From assembly GCF_018812025.1 (NCBI RefSeq), contig NC_063045.1, positions 18,711,046 to 18,775,045 of the forward strand: a stretch of 64,000 bases of DNA, given 5' to 3'. Of this stretch, positions 46,613 to 61,672 are shown one piece after another. The position numbers and the translations under genes are program-made. The DNA is from Megalobrama amblycephala. Taxonomy: Eukaryota; Chordata; Actinopteri; Cypriniformes; Xenocyprididae. Position 1 is the stretch's first letter. Every line of letters starts with the position of its first letter. The notes under the pieces were generated by a model, which saw nothing but the letters and a program-made list of their open reading frames with translations, had not been told where the DNA came from and ran no database searches.

Positions 46613-47083
46613 GTCTGTCCAATCTATTAAATGGGAATCAATCCATCCATCCGTCCGTCCGTCCGTCCATTCATTCATTCATCCATCCATTCATTCATTC
46701 ATCCATTCATTCATTCATCCATCCATTCATTCATTCATCCATCCATCCATGTTTGGTTTTCCAAACTATGTAATGGGAATCAAACTATATTTAATGGGAA
46801 TACATCCATTTATCTATCAATCCATCCATCCATCCGTGTGTCTGTCTATCCATTCATGTTTGGTTTTCCAATGTATTTAATTGGAATCTGTCCGTCTTTC
46901 TGTCTGTGTTTGGTTTTCCAATCTATTTCATGGGAATCCACCCATCCATCCATCCATGTTTGGTTTTCCAATCTATTTAATGGAAATCAACCTATATTTC
47001 ATGGGAATCAATCTATCCATCTATCTATCCATCTGTGTGTCTGTCTATCCACCCATGTTTGGTTTTCCAATTTATTTAATAGG

Positions 47084-47116
<33 letters not shown>

Positions 47117-47444
47117 GTCTGTCCAATCTATTAAATGGGAATCAATCCATCCATCCATCCATCCATCCATCCATGTTTGGTTTTCCAAACTATGTAATGG
47201 GAATCAAACTATATTTAATGGGAATCCATCCATCCATCTATCAATCTATCCATCCATCCATCCGTGTGTCAGTCTATCCATTCATGTTTGGTTTTCCAAT
47301 GTATTTAATGGGAATCTGTGTCTGTCTGTCTGTGTTTGGTTTTCCAATCTATTTCATGGGAATCCACAAATCCATCCATCCATGTTTGGTTTTCCAATCT
47401 ATTTAATGGAAATCAACCTATATTTAATGGGAATCAATCCATCC

Positions 47445-47483
<39 letters not shown>

Positions 47484-47525
47484 CATCCATCTATCCATCT
47501 GTGTGTCTGTCTATCCATCCATGTT
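46440..47525. repeat. higher-order tetranucleotide repeat, about 508-bp period
   Basis: Blocks of (ATCC)n, (ATCT)n, (ATTC)n and (AATC)n alternate with tgtttggttttccaatctat + ttaatgggaatc. The whole series repeats: acccatgtttggttttccaa at 46543 recurs at 47051, with the same order of block types behind it. It creates long spurious open frames rich in Ile, His, Pro, Ser. Confidence 0.92.
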
Positions 47526-48078
47526 AGACATGATAATAAAGCAGGTTTTCCTTTAATTTCTCACTGCAGTAGTACATCTAGATATTTTACTTGAATATTA
47601 TTTCAATGATTATTTTATTAAATATTCTGTGTTTCTTAGATTCTCATTTCTCTTAATGGTGATTGTTATTGTAATACAATGTTTTAATTTTATTTAAACA
47701 ATTTTTGCAAAAAGAAAAGGTGGCAAAACTAATGCCAACTAATACTATGTTAGATAAATACTTGTATATTTATTATGATGTATTTTATTTGCATTAAAGC
47801 AATGAGAATGTAGGTGAAAAGGTGTTATAAAGTAATGTCTTGATGGGAGGGGGGGAAATGTATGTTCAAAACACTGCCTTATATTTTCTTTAGAAATATA
47901 ACTTTTTTTAAATCATTTCTTTGGGGTGAAATATGATATTGGTTTTGTAAGTCTAAAATTTAATATTAAAATATGTAGTATATGTGACATTGTTTGGTAA
48001 TTTAATAGCTAATTTAATAGCTTTATAGCATCATAATAACCATTCACTGATTCATTCTAAAGCTGGTGTATTCTGTAC
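47526..48078. other. intron between exons 5 and 6, nothing recognised
   Basis: AT-rich with no element seen. Confidence 0.5.
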
Positions 48079-48315
48079 CGTTTTGCTGCTCCTGCGGGCT
48101 GGCACAGGAGGTGGAGGTGGCAGGGAGGTGATGGGAGCAGTGGCGGGGGCGGGTGGAGGTGGAGGCTGGGCTGCCCCCAGTGGGTCTCGTGCGATCAGCA
48201 TCCGCACATGGGTACCACAGGCCTGCAGCACCTGCACCACCTGGTCACTGGCCAGACCCCGAGTGAGCGTCTCACCGATCCGCAGGATGTGGTCACCTGT
48301 TCTCAGCCTCCCATC
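48079..48315 (-). CDS. patj: patj window exon 5: second half of PDZ2 and proline-rich linker
   Basis: 237 nt, phase 0 to 0, local residues 209-287. [15 protein letters not shown] through [11 protein letters not shown] completes PDZ2 near residue 252. It is followed by a proline-rich tail with two runs of five prolines (about residues 259-263 and 274-278) ending VPARRSSKT. PxxP-type runs of this kind can bind SH3, WW or EVH1 domains (inference only). The human linker here is shorter in proline by memory. Acceptor TTCCAG/GATGGG, donor ACG/GTACAG. Confidence 0.95.
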
Positions 48316-49479
<1,164 letters not shown>

Positions 49480-49802
49480 CTAAACCAGGACAGGTTGTTT
49501 TCCAGTCTCTGTCCCTTCTGGCTAAGCATTGAAGAGAGTAAAGCTGACATCAGTAGGTGTGTATTGAACAATCTGCTTTTCAAGTTCCCACGTCAAAGGC
49601 TTTCCAGAAAAAAATGGACAGAGAAGTCTCCTAAAAGGAATTACTGCAAACACATACTGTACGCACCCTACTCTCAAAATGTTTCACTTTTTTGTATTGT
49701 ATAGCTGTAGTTAAATAACATACCGCATTGACAAAAAGACCATAAAAGAAAATAAAAATGCATCATACATTCATTAAGACTAGGATCTTTATATTATATA
49801 TT

Positions 49803-49803
<1 letters not shown>

Positions 49804-49870
<67 letters not shown>
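49804..49870. repeat. (GT)n(TA)n(CA)n self-complementary microsatellite
   Basis: GT 49804-49812, TA 49813-49854, CA 49855-49870: the whole tract is a palindrome and abuts the left end of a Tc1-like element. 49479-49803 shows nothing else. Confidence 0.93.
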
Positions 49871-51673
<1,803 letters not shown>

Positions 51674-51689
51674 CAACAATACTGTAGAA

Positions 51690-52460
51690 TACTCAGGTAG
51701 GCTGGGGTCAGGTACCGTTTAAATGATGCTCAACTGGTACAAAGTGTGCCAAGAAAATATTGCCCACACCATTACAGCAGCCTGAACCCTTGATAGAGGG
51801 CAGGATGGATCCAAGCTTTCATGTTGTTTAAGCTAAATTCTGACCCTAACATCTGAATGTCGCAGCAGAAATCGACTCATCAGTCCAGGTAATGTTTTTC
51901 CAATCTTCTATTGTCTAATTTTGGTGAGCTTGTGTGAATTGTAGGCTCAGTTTCCTGTTCTTAGCTGACAGGAGTGTGACCGGTGTGATCGTCTGCTGCT
52001 GTAACCCATCTGCTTCAAGGTTTGATGTGTTGTGTGTTCAGAAATGCTCTTCTGGTTATTTGAATTAGTGTGGCCTTTCTATCTGCTTGAACTGGTCTGG
52101 CCATTCTCCTCTGACCTCTGGCATCAACAAGGCATTTTCGCTCCCAAATCTGACGCTCACTGGATGTTTTCTCTTATTCTGACCATTCTCTGTAGATGGC
52201 TGTGTTTGAAAATCCCAGTAGATCAGCAGTTTCTGAAATACTCAGACCAGCCCATCTGACACCAACAACCATGCCATGTTCAAAGTCACTTAAATCACCT
52301 TTCTTCCCCATTCTGATGCTCAGTTTGAACTTCAGCAGATCGTCTTGACCATGTCTACATGCCTAAATGCATTGAGTTGCTGCCATGTGATTGGCTGATT
52401 AGATATTTGCGTTAACGTACAGTTGAACAGGTGTACCTAATAAAGTGGCCATAAATGTGT
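51690..52460 (-). mobile_element. Tc1-like remnant (GTACCTAATAAAGTGG family), 3' truncated
   Basis: Translating the minus strand gives broken Tc1 transposase: VFQKLLIYWDF near the HTH, TLLSAKNRKLSLQFTQAHQN followed by TIEDWKNITWTDES (first catalytic Asp region), with stops and frameshifts. The 5' end keeps gtacctaataaagtggcc at about 52433-52450. The 3' part is missing at the TA tract. Confidence 0.8.
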
Positions 52461-52465
52461 GTGAG

Positions 52466-53305
52466 TAAATTGAATTTCTTGGCAAAAATACAAAGGATTC
52501 ATTTTTAACATGGATTAATGTACATTTCTGAAAGAGTTGTTTCTCAGTTCAGTGAGTCAGTTGATGCGTTGCTGCTCGCACTGAATCAGTCAATTTTGTT
52601 AAATCATTCAACATGATATATTCAGACACTTCTAAAAGAGACAGTTCAAAGAATCAGTGAGACCAATTCAGTTAAATTCATGAACAAATGGTTCAAAGAA
52701 AGAGAGAAAGTTCATTGAGTTTGTGAAACTGATTTAGAACCAATTCATGGTGCTCTGAACAATTAGTTCATGAATCAAACAAAGATTAGAGTCAAAAGAA
52801 TGAGTTCAGTAAGTTGTTGGCTCAGTCTGGTTTTGTGAATCAGTTCACCTGATTCATTAAAAAGGTTTGACACAGAACAACGATTAATTCACAAATTAGA
52901 CACCGCTATTCTAAAAAAAAAAAAAAAAAAAAAAACATTATTTGTATTAATCAAGATGATTTATTCATGACTGAAAGAGATGGTTCAATGAGTCAATGAG
53001 ACTGATTCACTTGATTTAAGAACAAATTGCTCAGATCAATATGAATCATTTCTAAGATCTGAGAAAAAAAAACAAAAAACTGAACAATGAGTCAATAAGT
53101 TGTTGGTTCAGTCTGTTTCATTAACAAATTGTTCAGGCCAGTTTTGTGAGTCAGTTCACCTCAAAAGAATGATTTATTGACGCAAACTGCATTGGGTGTA
53201 ACACTGCTGAATCATAGATATTAACTAAACTTGATGGTTTAGAAATTACCCATCATTTTTTTCCAAAATGCATTGACAAAACATGTAGGAGGCGCAAAAA
53301 CAAAC
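52466..53305. repeat. degenerate GTTCA/GAATCA-type repeat before exon 4
   Basis: 52540-53180 consists of loosely repeated words such as gttcagtgagtcagtt, aatcagtgagac(c/t)aattca and tgaaccagttca. Divergence is high and no unit length is stable. A-run at 52914-52936. Confidence 0.6.
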
Positions 53306-53434
53306 CTTATGGGCCACACTGTCTGGGACCACGGTCCTGACCACCATTCCAGTTGCCTTGCCTCCGACAATCCCAAATCCCAGGCCAGATCCATCATTCA
53401 CCAGCTCGATCTCCTCCACATGTCCCCACTGATC
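53306..53434 (-). CDS. patj: patj window exon 4: first half of PDZ2
   Basis: 129 nt, phase 0 to 0, local residues 166-208. It encodes [20 protein letters not shown], the first strand and GLGF loop of PDZ2, then [23 protein letters not shown]. The match to human PATJ ([19 protein letters not shown]) is very close. Acceptor TTTTGCAG/GATCAG is strong; the donor AAG/GTTTGT is weaker than most in this gene. The downstream intron of 5.0 kb holds the Tc1 and TA-repeat cluster. Confidence 0.95.
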
Positions 53435-54205
53435 CTGCAAAAGACACACACAGGGGACAGTTTTCAATCCCTTGTCTTGTCTTACACATTAAGAGGTCAG
53501 TGGGCATCAGTCATAATTTACTTTGAGCCACAAAACCGTCTACTTAAAGAATAAAGATCCATTCAATCACCTTTGATTGTCCAAACAGGGAGCGATTGAA
53601 GACTCAAGACCTGTGACTACATCCTGCGGCGGAGTCGTAATAGGGCAAGAAATGCTAATGAACGTGTTAACGGTGTGATCCTGCAGTGGCTGATCAATGT
53701 CAGGGTCAGGAAAGCCCACGAGAGTCTTTGTGATCTCACGTCAGCCGTGCTCCTAATCACCCAAGTCTCCTTGGGCTCATATAAATGACCTGCAATCAGT
53801 ACATTTCTGTTCTCTTATTACCAGGCTGTTATCTGCCGGCTGACTACCTCTGCAATTTTCTCACTATCTAATGAAACCCCTCCTCTGCCGTTCGCCCAGT
53901 CGCTCTTTTGAAACAAAGCTTTAGACTAGCGCTCATCCCGCTGTGAGGACAAAAGAACCATTTCGGAGATAAGAAGTCCCTTTCTGAGTCCCAAAGAAAC
54001 ACTTGAGTCCTTTTCAGACACTAGTACTTACTCTTGTCGAAATTCACCTCTATTAAGTTCAGTGAAGAGTGGTTTGGAAGAAGGTGAACAAGAAAACAAA
54101 TCTGACCGAATTTGCTTTCTTAATACACATTAGTTCAGGGGGAAAAAATTACATAAGCATTGCTCAGAACACACCTAACAATCCCACAGTAAATCTGTTG
54201 TAGGA
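53435..54205. other. non-repetitive intron next to exon 4 (candidate conserved interval)
   Basis: 53560-53980 has balanced composition, no repeat homology in the window and ATTA/TAAT and E-box-like words. No coding evidence; possible regulatory sequence only by inference. Confidence 0.35.
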
Positions 54206-54722
54206 TTAAAGGGTTAGTTCACGCAAAAATGAAATTTCTGTCAATTACTCACCCTCATATCGTTCCACACCCATAAGACCTTTGTTTTTCTTCAGAACAC
54301 AAATTAAAGATAGTTTTGATGAAATACAATAGGTTTTGTATCCTCCAGAGAAAGCAACGAAATTACCACAATCAAGGTCCAGAAAAGTAGTAAAGACATC
54401 GTTAAAATAGTCATCATGACTGCAGTGGTTCAACCTTAATGTTATGAAGTGACAAGAACACTTTTTGTGTGCAAAAACAAAATAAAAATAGCGACTTTAT
54501 TCAACAAATTTGTCTCTCCCATCATTCTCCTACGCTATTTACGTTACAGCGCATGTCAGAATGCTGGCTCAGTATTGACCGACGCTGTTCATGGAAGTAA
54601 GTTCACGGTAATTTCGTTGCTTTCTTTGGAGGATTAAAAAACCTCTTGGAATTCATCAAAAATATCTTAATTTGTGTTCCCAAGATGAACAAAGTACTTA
54701 CGGGTGTGGAACTCTTTAAAAC
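54206..54722. mobile_element. GGTTAGTTCACCC palindromic element, degenerate
   Basis: Begins TTAAAGGGTTAGTTCACGC and contains tcaccctcatatcgttcca, with the inverted counterpart near 54690-54715 (cttacgggtgtggaac). The right terminus is worn. Confidence 0.7.
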
Positions 54723-57009
54723 AGCAAATAGGAATATGTTCCCCACTGTTGACCGAAACATATGAAATACAGCTAAAACAAACAGCCATTTTTCCTTCAG
54801 GCAGAAGCTTACATAACATCTATATGTTAGCCATATGATTAATCAAGTTGAAAATGGTTGTGCACATTCTTTGGGGGAAACAGTGTCATATTCTTCAAAT
54901 ATTACTTGAATAACAAACATGACCGCCAGCAGCCAATCAAACTTCAAAAGTTTATTACGTCAAATCTGAATTGCCGACCGTTACGAAGAATGGCAGACAC
55001 TTAGATGGTGGCTTAATTAAGCTGTATATTAAATTTGGTGAGAATTGACCACAAGGTGGCGCTATAACACGATTTTTTGCTTGTAACTCTGGCTCTGTCA
55101 TAGTCAAGATCAAAATGAATGTTTCTTTTGACTCAAACAAAAAACAAATGTTTTCTACCCTTTCTGACCAATGATTTTCCATGACCAGACATTCATGATT
55201 AAAGCATATGTCTTGCAATTATGCAACTTAAATTATACTTCTGCAAAGAGACTAAGAAATATGTTGCAGAAACAGCGAATTTGAATATGTTCCACACTGA
55301 TGACCCAAACATAAGACATACAGCTACATATCTTTCCACAAACAGCTGTATTTCTTTTAGGCCGAAGCTTACATAAACATCTATAGATTAGCGAGCTATA
55401 ATGAGAAAGCCGGAAAACATCTCCTATGGGAAAAGGCTTGGATGTTATTCCTTCAGGAGTGGGAATCCCAGAGCAGTGTCTTGCCTGCATTAAACTTTCC
55501 AATGGAGTATAATTAGGATTCAAGATATTTTCAAGGGCTTCGGAGGTCTGGGTCTACAGAGAGATAGAAGGGCAGGGGAAGTGAGGAAAAATATACCTCT
55601 GCTTCATTTGCTCCTGCTCTCCTCCATTTAAGGAACGGAGCAGTGATCCCTTGGGGTCTGAGCAATCTTAAACAGATAAATATTTTCTCAGCTTTAAACG
55701 ATAAGAGAATAGATTGAAATGGAAAGGAAGGTGGGGGTCTGTTTGAATACGGGGTTAGTGAAAGGACATAATACATGCTTGCGGAGTGACGTCTTCATTG
55801 CTAAGCTTTTAAGCTGACATATGATGACTGACATTAGTAATTCTCAGACTGACAGGTATTTAAACGTAATAACAAAAAAATGTGTTTAGAGGTTTACTTA
55901 AGGGTTACCTTAAAAAATATATAAAAATATAAACAAACAATTTTTTTAACATCACCAAAATCACCAATATCACATCTTGGCAAATCTTCCTGTACCCTCC
56001 ACTGCCTTCACGGTGTAGAGTAATGTTTGTAATAAAATCAATTTTATCTTCATCGCAACAAACAGCTAACAGACACTTAATCTGACTTATAAACAAGTTC
56101 AGCGACACAGACTACTTTGTTGACATCTGGTGACAGATGAAAACCAGACTTTTGCTCCATTAAACACAATCCCGAGTGAAACAGCACATGAATTAAACCA
56201 AAGTCTGGTTTCGATATGCAGGACATGGCCTTGAATTATGGATATTAAACATTTCAAATCGAAAAATAAGCATCAACAGAGCAGAAGTACACAACCTGGC
56301 TTGCAACGCAAAGACCAAATCAAAACTATTGTCGTTTTTCCAGCAAGAGGAACTCGCTTTGTGTGCACTCGCCATTAATTTGAGAAGTTTGGGGTACTTA
56401 ATTAAAGTAGACGAGAGGGAAGCGTTGCGTTTATTGTTGGAGGCTTAGGTTAATGCAGTTCATCTACTGGCTGTTGGTTTTTTCCAGCCTCATTTTCTCC
56501 TCTTCTGAGTTTATTCCTTTCAATGATAGAAAGGTCTTTCGGGTGGACCCAAGAAAGTTTATGCATTTTAAATCTCCTTCTGTCTTTGGTTTAGAGACGG
56601 TCCGATTATAACAGGATGTTTTAAGGGCTTTATTTTCCTGAGGATCACATTATAATAATGGGAACAAGACAAATAAATAAGCTGAATTACTGTTTATAGC
56701 TCAGGCAGGTTAAATCAAGATGCTTAAGCAATTTGTTATAAATTCCGTGGCTAGATTTGATAATCTGTATATGTTAGTGTAACTGGTCGAAATTAAAACA
56801 TCACCAATATAAACTAAGCTCAGTTTGTTAGGCCTCAGGAAATATTGGGCTTCTTAAATAGGTAAGATTAAACCATGCCAAAGCCAAAAATGACATCTGC
56901 ACCTCATTAATACTTTTGAAAATGTATCTGAAATCTTACCAAAAGAAACTAAATTAGTTACTGCTAATACTAATAGTAGGTTTCTAAGTAAAAGTAGTGA
57001 TGCTACTAA
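54723..57009. other. intron after exon 3: partial repeat traces, otherwise unrecognised
   Basis: 54720-55100 and 55250-55400 share a diverged block (aatatgttccacactgatgacccaaaca; aacagctgtatttcttttaggc; aagcttacataaacatctat), a local duplication. aattgaccacaaggtggcgc at about 55045 is shared with 63606. 55400-57009 shows no element or gene. Confidence 0.45.
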
Positions 57010-57012
57010 CTT

Positions 57013-57548
57013 AAAGGTGCTAAAGAGGATGTTTTGTTTTATACATTTTTGCAATATTACTTGAAACTGTCTTTACTAACTGATAAAAGACTATTTATTA
57101 GGTGCACTGAAAGGAATAATATTAATATACATCATCTGTGCACGAGGTAGGGCCTTAAAAACATCAGCCAATCGTTTACGCGATCATCGCGTTAACGATT
57201 GGCCCTCTGGCTTGTCAGTCACTGCCATGACGTTCCTTGTGCGAGATGTGCGCGGCTGCACGCTCCAGTAACTTTCCACACTCTACAGGCGCCGCATGCA
57301 AAGTTTTTGTCAGGAGACAGGAGTAACAACTGCAGATTATGAGTTACCTGCAGTGAGTCCGTCATAAGGAATCCACTAACACGACATAGCGAATGCCGGT
57401 GGTAAACACTCGTGTTCCAATACTCGTGCACGAGTTTTGGGAGGCATTCCCTCAAAATGAGCTGTTGAAGGAGGGGGGCTCATTTAAAAAACTCAGTAAC
57501 AGCCTTTGGTTTCTCAGTTGACGAAAAGATTCTCTGTAGCACCTTTAA
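57013..57548. mobile_element. TTAA-flanked AGGTGCTAAAG element
   Basis: TTAA/AGGTGCTAAAGAGGATG.. to ..TCTCTGTAGCACCT/TTAA. Non-coding, about 535 bp, with an internal palindrome at 57167-57201 (ccaatcgtttacgcgatc / gcgttaacgattgg). It ends where the layered palindrome begins. Confidence 0.75.
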
Positions 57549-59680
57549 AGGGTTAGTTTTCTGAAAAAATAAATGCATTTGGGCTTGAAATGACAAGAGG
57601 GAGAGTAAATAATAACATTATTGGGAGATCTAATCCTTTAAATGGTTAGTTCACCCAAAAATGAAAATGATGTCATTAATGACTCACCCTCATGTCGTTC
57701 CAAACCCTCCGTTCATCTTTGGAACACAGTTTAAGATATTTTAGATTTAGTCCGAGAGCTTTCTGTCCCTCCATTGAAAATGTATGTACGGTATACTGTC
57801 CATGTACAGAAAGGTAATAAAAACATCATCAAAGTAGTCCATGTGACATCAGTGGGTTAGTTAGAATTTGTTGAAGCATCGAAAATGCTACATTTTGGTC
57901 CAAAAATAACAAAAACTATGACTTTATTCAGCATTGTATTCTCTTCCGGGTCTGTTGTCAATCCGCGTTCACGACTCCGCAGTGACGCTGCTGACGTGTT
58001 ATCTGGTGCGCCCGAGCTTCGTTTGCAGTCTGAGGGAGACGCACGCTGTAAACAAAACAACCTTCACAAACATGTCTAAGGATTTCGACACAGAGAAAGA
58101 CTGGCATTTTTTTGCTCAGCCATATTTATTTAGATAACACGTCAGCAGCGTCAATGCTGAGTCGTGAACGCGGATTGACAACAGACCCGGAAGAGAAGAC
58201 AATGCTGAATAAAGTCGTAGTTTTTGTTATTTTGGGACCAAAATGTATTTTCGATGCTTCAACAAATTCTAACTAACCCACTGATGTCACATGGACTACT
58301 TTGATGATGTTTTTATTACCTTTCTGGACATGGACAGTATACCGTACATACATTTTCAATGGAGGGACAGAAAGCTCTCGGACTAAATCTAAAATATCTT
58401 ACACTGTGTTCTAGGGGTGTGACGAGATCTCGTGAGACTAAAGTGTGACGAGATTTCTCGTCGAGGCGAAAAGTAGTCTCGTGATGTTGCCATGACAGAG
58501 TGTTAGGATGATTAGGAAAGAATATGCCACCGCTACATTTACATTATGCCTCCACTGTCGTTTTGCTTTGTATTTAAATAAAAAAAACATTTAATTCAGT
58601 TGGATAACGGTCGCCGCCGCTCCATATTCACAGAGTACGCGCGACCTTTGAAAGTGAAAGTAAACGCGCGCGCATTCAAACGTGATTTCAATACCCCGCA
58701 TTTGAAAGCGGCTCCCTGATGAATGCAAATATCTCTCAATATGAAAGCTATTTTAGGCTGGGCCGTGTAGTTGTAATCATCTCCTAGCTCTGTATCAAAG
58801 AAAAATTTGGTCTTATTTGATCTTTGAATATTGAGAGAGTGCGATTATGGTTGCACTTATTGTAAAGTGTTACCATAAAAATGAATAACAGTTTTCTCTT
58901 CTTATTATTTACTAGTACAAACAATAAGGTTTCATTTGTTAACATTAGTTAATGCACTGTGAACTATCATGAACTAACAATGAATGACTATTTTTATCAA
59001 CTAACAAACAAAGATTAATAAATACTGTAGCAAATATATTGCTCGTTGTTAGTTGATGTTGGTTAATACATTAATGTTAATAAATGAGACCTTATTGTAA
59101 AGTGTTTTTTATTTATACTGTTTTATTTCTGTGATCAGTTTGTGGAGAGGAGTTCAGTTAGGAGGTCAAAAGCTGTAGAAGCTCATAATTCATGTACAGT
59201 AAGATCTGAAGAGACTGAAATCATACAGAAGAGAAGTCAGTCAGTTGAGTTAGTGGCAAAACCTTTTACAGTACTTGAGTATTGTTGTCTTTTACTGCAT
59301 ATGATAATTCAGTCTCAGAAAGTAGAACTGAAATGACATTCATTACAAAATGATTAGTTAAAACATTTCAAATACACCTGCAGAATATTTTTTCTAGTCA
59401 TGTATTTCGCCATCTTGTCTCGTCTCGTGAACTCAATCTCGAGTCTCGTCTCGTCTCGTGAGATACTGGTCTCGTCACACCCCTACTGTGTTCCGAAGAT
59501 GAATGGAGGTCTTACGGGTTTGGAACGACATGAGGGTGAGTCATTAATGACATAATTTTCATTTTTGGGTGAACTAACCCTTTAAAGGATTAGATCTCCC
59601 AATAATGTTATTATTTACTCTCCCTCTTGTCGTTTCAAGCCCAAATGCATTTATTTTTTCAGAAAACAGAAAATGCAGAT
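57545..59680. mobile_element. layered palindrome (two nested inverted-repeat shells)
   Basis: Outer shell: ttttctgaaaaaataaatgc.. gggagatctaatccttta at about 57557-57640 is inverted at 59584-59670. Inner shell: GGTTAGTTCACCCAAAAATG at 57646 is inverted at 59560-59580, and the arms run through tgtccctccattgaaaatgt, ctgttgtcaatccgcgttca and their complements, to a centre near 58020-58070. The right arm is interrupted by the hAT-like copy at 58412-59485. Confidence 0.85.
58412..59485. mobile_element. hAT-like element, copy 2 (inverted relative to copy 1)
   Basis: TAGGGGTGTGACGAGATCTC to TCTCGTCACACCCCTA with perfect 8-bp duplications CTGTGTTC at 58404-58411 and 59486-59493. It matches copy 1 in reverse complement along its length, including the CpG-rich core around 58600-58690. 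No transposase. Confidence 0.92.
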
Positions 59681-59951
59681 GTTTTTCCCACTCAATCATA
59701 GTTTGAAGTGATCACTGGCTACAATTTGTAGTTTTCTAATCAAATATGGTGACGGTTTGACACCATGATGTTTAGTTATGAGAGAATCAATGGCATTTGA
59801 TAACATCCAACAAGTGCCATGCCATATTTGATTTGAAAACTGGCAAGCTAATTTCAAAATAGCTTCCTCAACCACTAGAGAACTATGAGTGATACAAAGT
59901 CCTTGTTAAAATGTGGACAACACAATGCGGTGACATTTAAAACAGCCATAC

Positions 59952-60132
59952 CGTCTGAATGGGCCCAGATGTGGAGAGACGGGGTTTGGCCGCAGTGTCT
60001 CGGGCCACCACCAGCTCCACTCGGTCTCTCTGTTGCTGGAGGAGAGCGATGGCCTGCTGCTGCGTCACGCTCTGATCCAGAGGAATCCCGTTAATTGCAA
60101 GAATCTGATCATTCTCCTGCAATCTTCCATCC
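59952..60132 (-). CDS. patj: patj window exon 3: second half of PDZ1 and linker
   Basis: 181 nt, phase 2 to 0, local residues 105-165. [19 protein letters not shown] is the classic beta4-beta5 PDZ signature, and VELVVARD closes the domain near residue 149. A short Ser/Pro linker ends in PIQT. At the start of helix alphaB the sequence reads [10 protein letters not shown]; the human protein, as I recall it, has His at this specificity position, so this PDZ1 may differ in peptide class. Acceptor CTCAG/GGATGG, donor ACG/GTATGG. Confidence 0.95.
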
Positions 60133-60319
60133 CTGAGGATAAGAATGATCACAGTTTAACTTGTCAGTCAAAATACCTGTAATAATAAAGAACATAATTA
60201 TAATTTATTTATTTATTATTTTTCATTAACCAATTTATCCAGTAAGTAATAAATAAATATTTTTAAAATGCTTTTATGACGGTTATTAAAGATTATTAAT
60301 TAATATTTTTGTTATTAAA

Positions 60320-60354
<35 letters not shown>

Positions 60355-60624
60355 CATCTTCATATTATTAACCATACTGTTATTATTATCATCATCATCT
60401 AAATAAGTTATTTTATAAAAAATATAAAAAAAAATAAACCAATAACATCAGTAAGGACTACTATTATTATTTTACTATTACTATTTTTACTATTATTACT
60501 ATTATTATTATTATTCATTAACCATTTTAAAATGTTTTTATGATGATTATTATTATTAATATTATTTTTATTATTATAGCTTATTATCATCTTCTCCATA
60601 TTACCCATATTGTTATTTCCCCTT
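60133..60624. repeat. low-complexity (TTA)n-rich intron
   Basis: 60318-60354, 60470-60515 and 60540-60600 are ATT/TTA trinucleotide-rich. No other feature in this part of the intron between exons 2 and 3. Confidence 0.7.
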
Positions 60625-60626
60625 TA

Positions 60627-61302
60627 AAGGTCCCGTTTTTCGTGTTTTTTTGAAGCTTTGATTGTGTTTATAGTGTGCAATATAACATGTGTTCATGTTT
60701 CGCGTGTAAAAAAACACAGTATTTTTCACATAATTTACTTATCTGTATACCGCTGTTTCCACTGTCATAAAAACGGGCTGATGACTTCCTTGTTCTATGA
60801 AGTCCCTCCTTCAGAAATACGTAACGAGTTCTGATTGTGCCAGCGGTTCCTGTGTTGTGATTCGACAGCAGTTTAGCGCTCCTTGCCCGGAAAGGTCACG
60901 CCTCTTACCATAACGTGGAGATGCACGCGCTCAGTGTTATTGTAAACATGTCTTTAATTATACCCTATCAATTTGAGCCGGAATCAGACCCGGTGATTGG
61001 ACTGCGGGATGAAAATAACAGCGTTTCGACGACATGGCGACAAACACACTCTACAAACGCAACTCTTGTGTATTCCTGTGGGCGGAGGTTAGTCAAAAAA
61101 CTGTTTTAGTGACGTCATTAAAGAAGGAAGTAGAGGGATGTAGTCCAAACTGGCCGTTCGATGTAGGCGACTTCTGTTAAATAAAATATCTCGCTTGGCA
61201 TTGAACTTTGAGCTTTAAAATTTTACAGATTTTATTTATACTCTAACAACAACATTACACACTAACTAAAGTTTGAAACATGGGATCACGAAGAACGGGA
61301 CC
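60627..61302. mobile_element. TTAA-flanked AGGTCCCG element
   Basis: TTAA/AGGTCCCGTTTTTCGTG.. to ..CACGAAGAACGGGACC/TTAA. Terminal repeats of about 17 bp. The interior has no transposase; a short open frame (60915-61109) has no domain. Confidence 0.8.
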
Positions 61303-61462
61303 TTAAATGAATTTACTTAATATTTAATATTTAATAAATTAATAAATACATACCGATAACATTAATAAGGAGTATTATTATTACTATATTCACCCATTAT
61401 CCAACTCATCCCATAAAATAAAAAGTATAATATCATTATTTCATCCATTATTTAACTAATCC

Positions 61463-61526
61463 AGTCAATCAAAATCAAAATCAATCAATCAATCCATCAT
61501 CCATCCATCCATCCATCCTGCCAACA

Positions 61527-61593
<67 letters not shown>

Positions 61594-61601
61594 TCAATCA
61601 A
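61463..61601. repeat. (AATC)n / (ATCC)n microsatellite
   Basis: Tetranucleotide runs with a short unique break at 61519-61530. Confidence 0.93.
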
Positions 61602-61672
61602 TATTATCCTTGATTTGAAAATAAATAAATGTATTATTATCATAATAAAAAAATGTTAAAAATGTTGTTAAT

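Noticed and set aside
46881..47594. Open frame of 237 codons on the plus strand
   Set aside because: It is a read-through of tetranucleotide repeats (Ile/His/Pro/Ser periodicity) with no domain.
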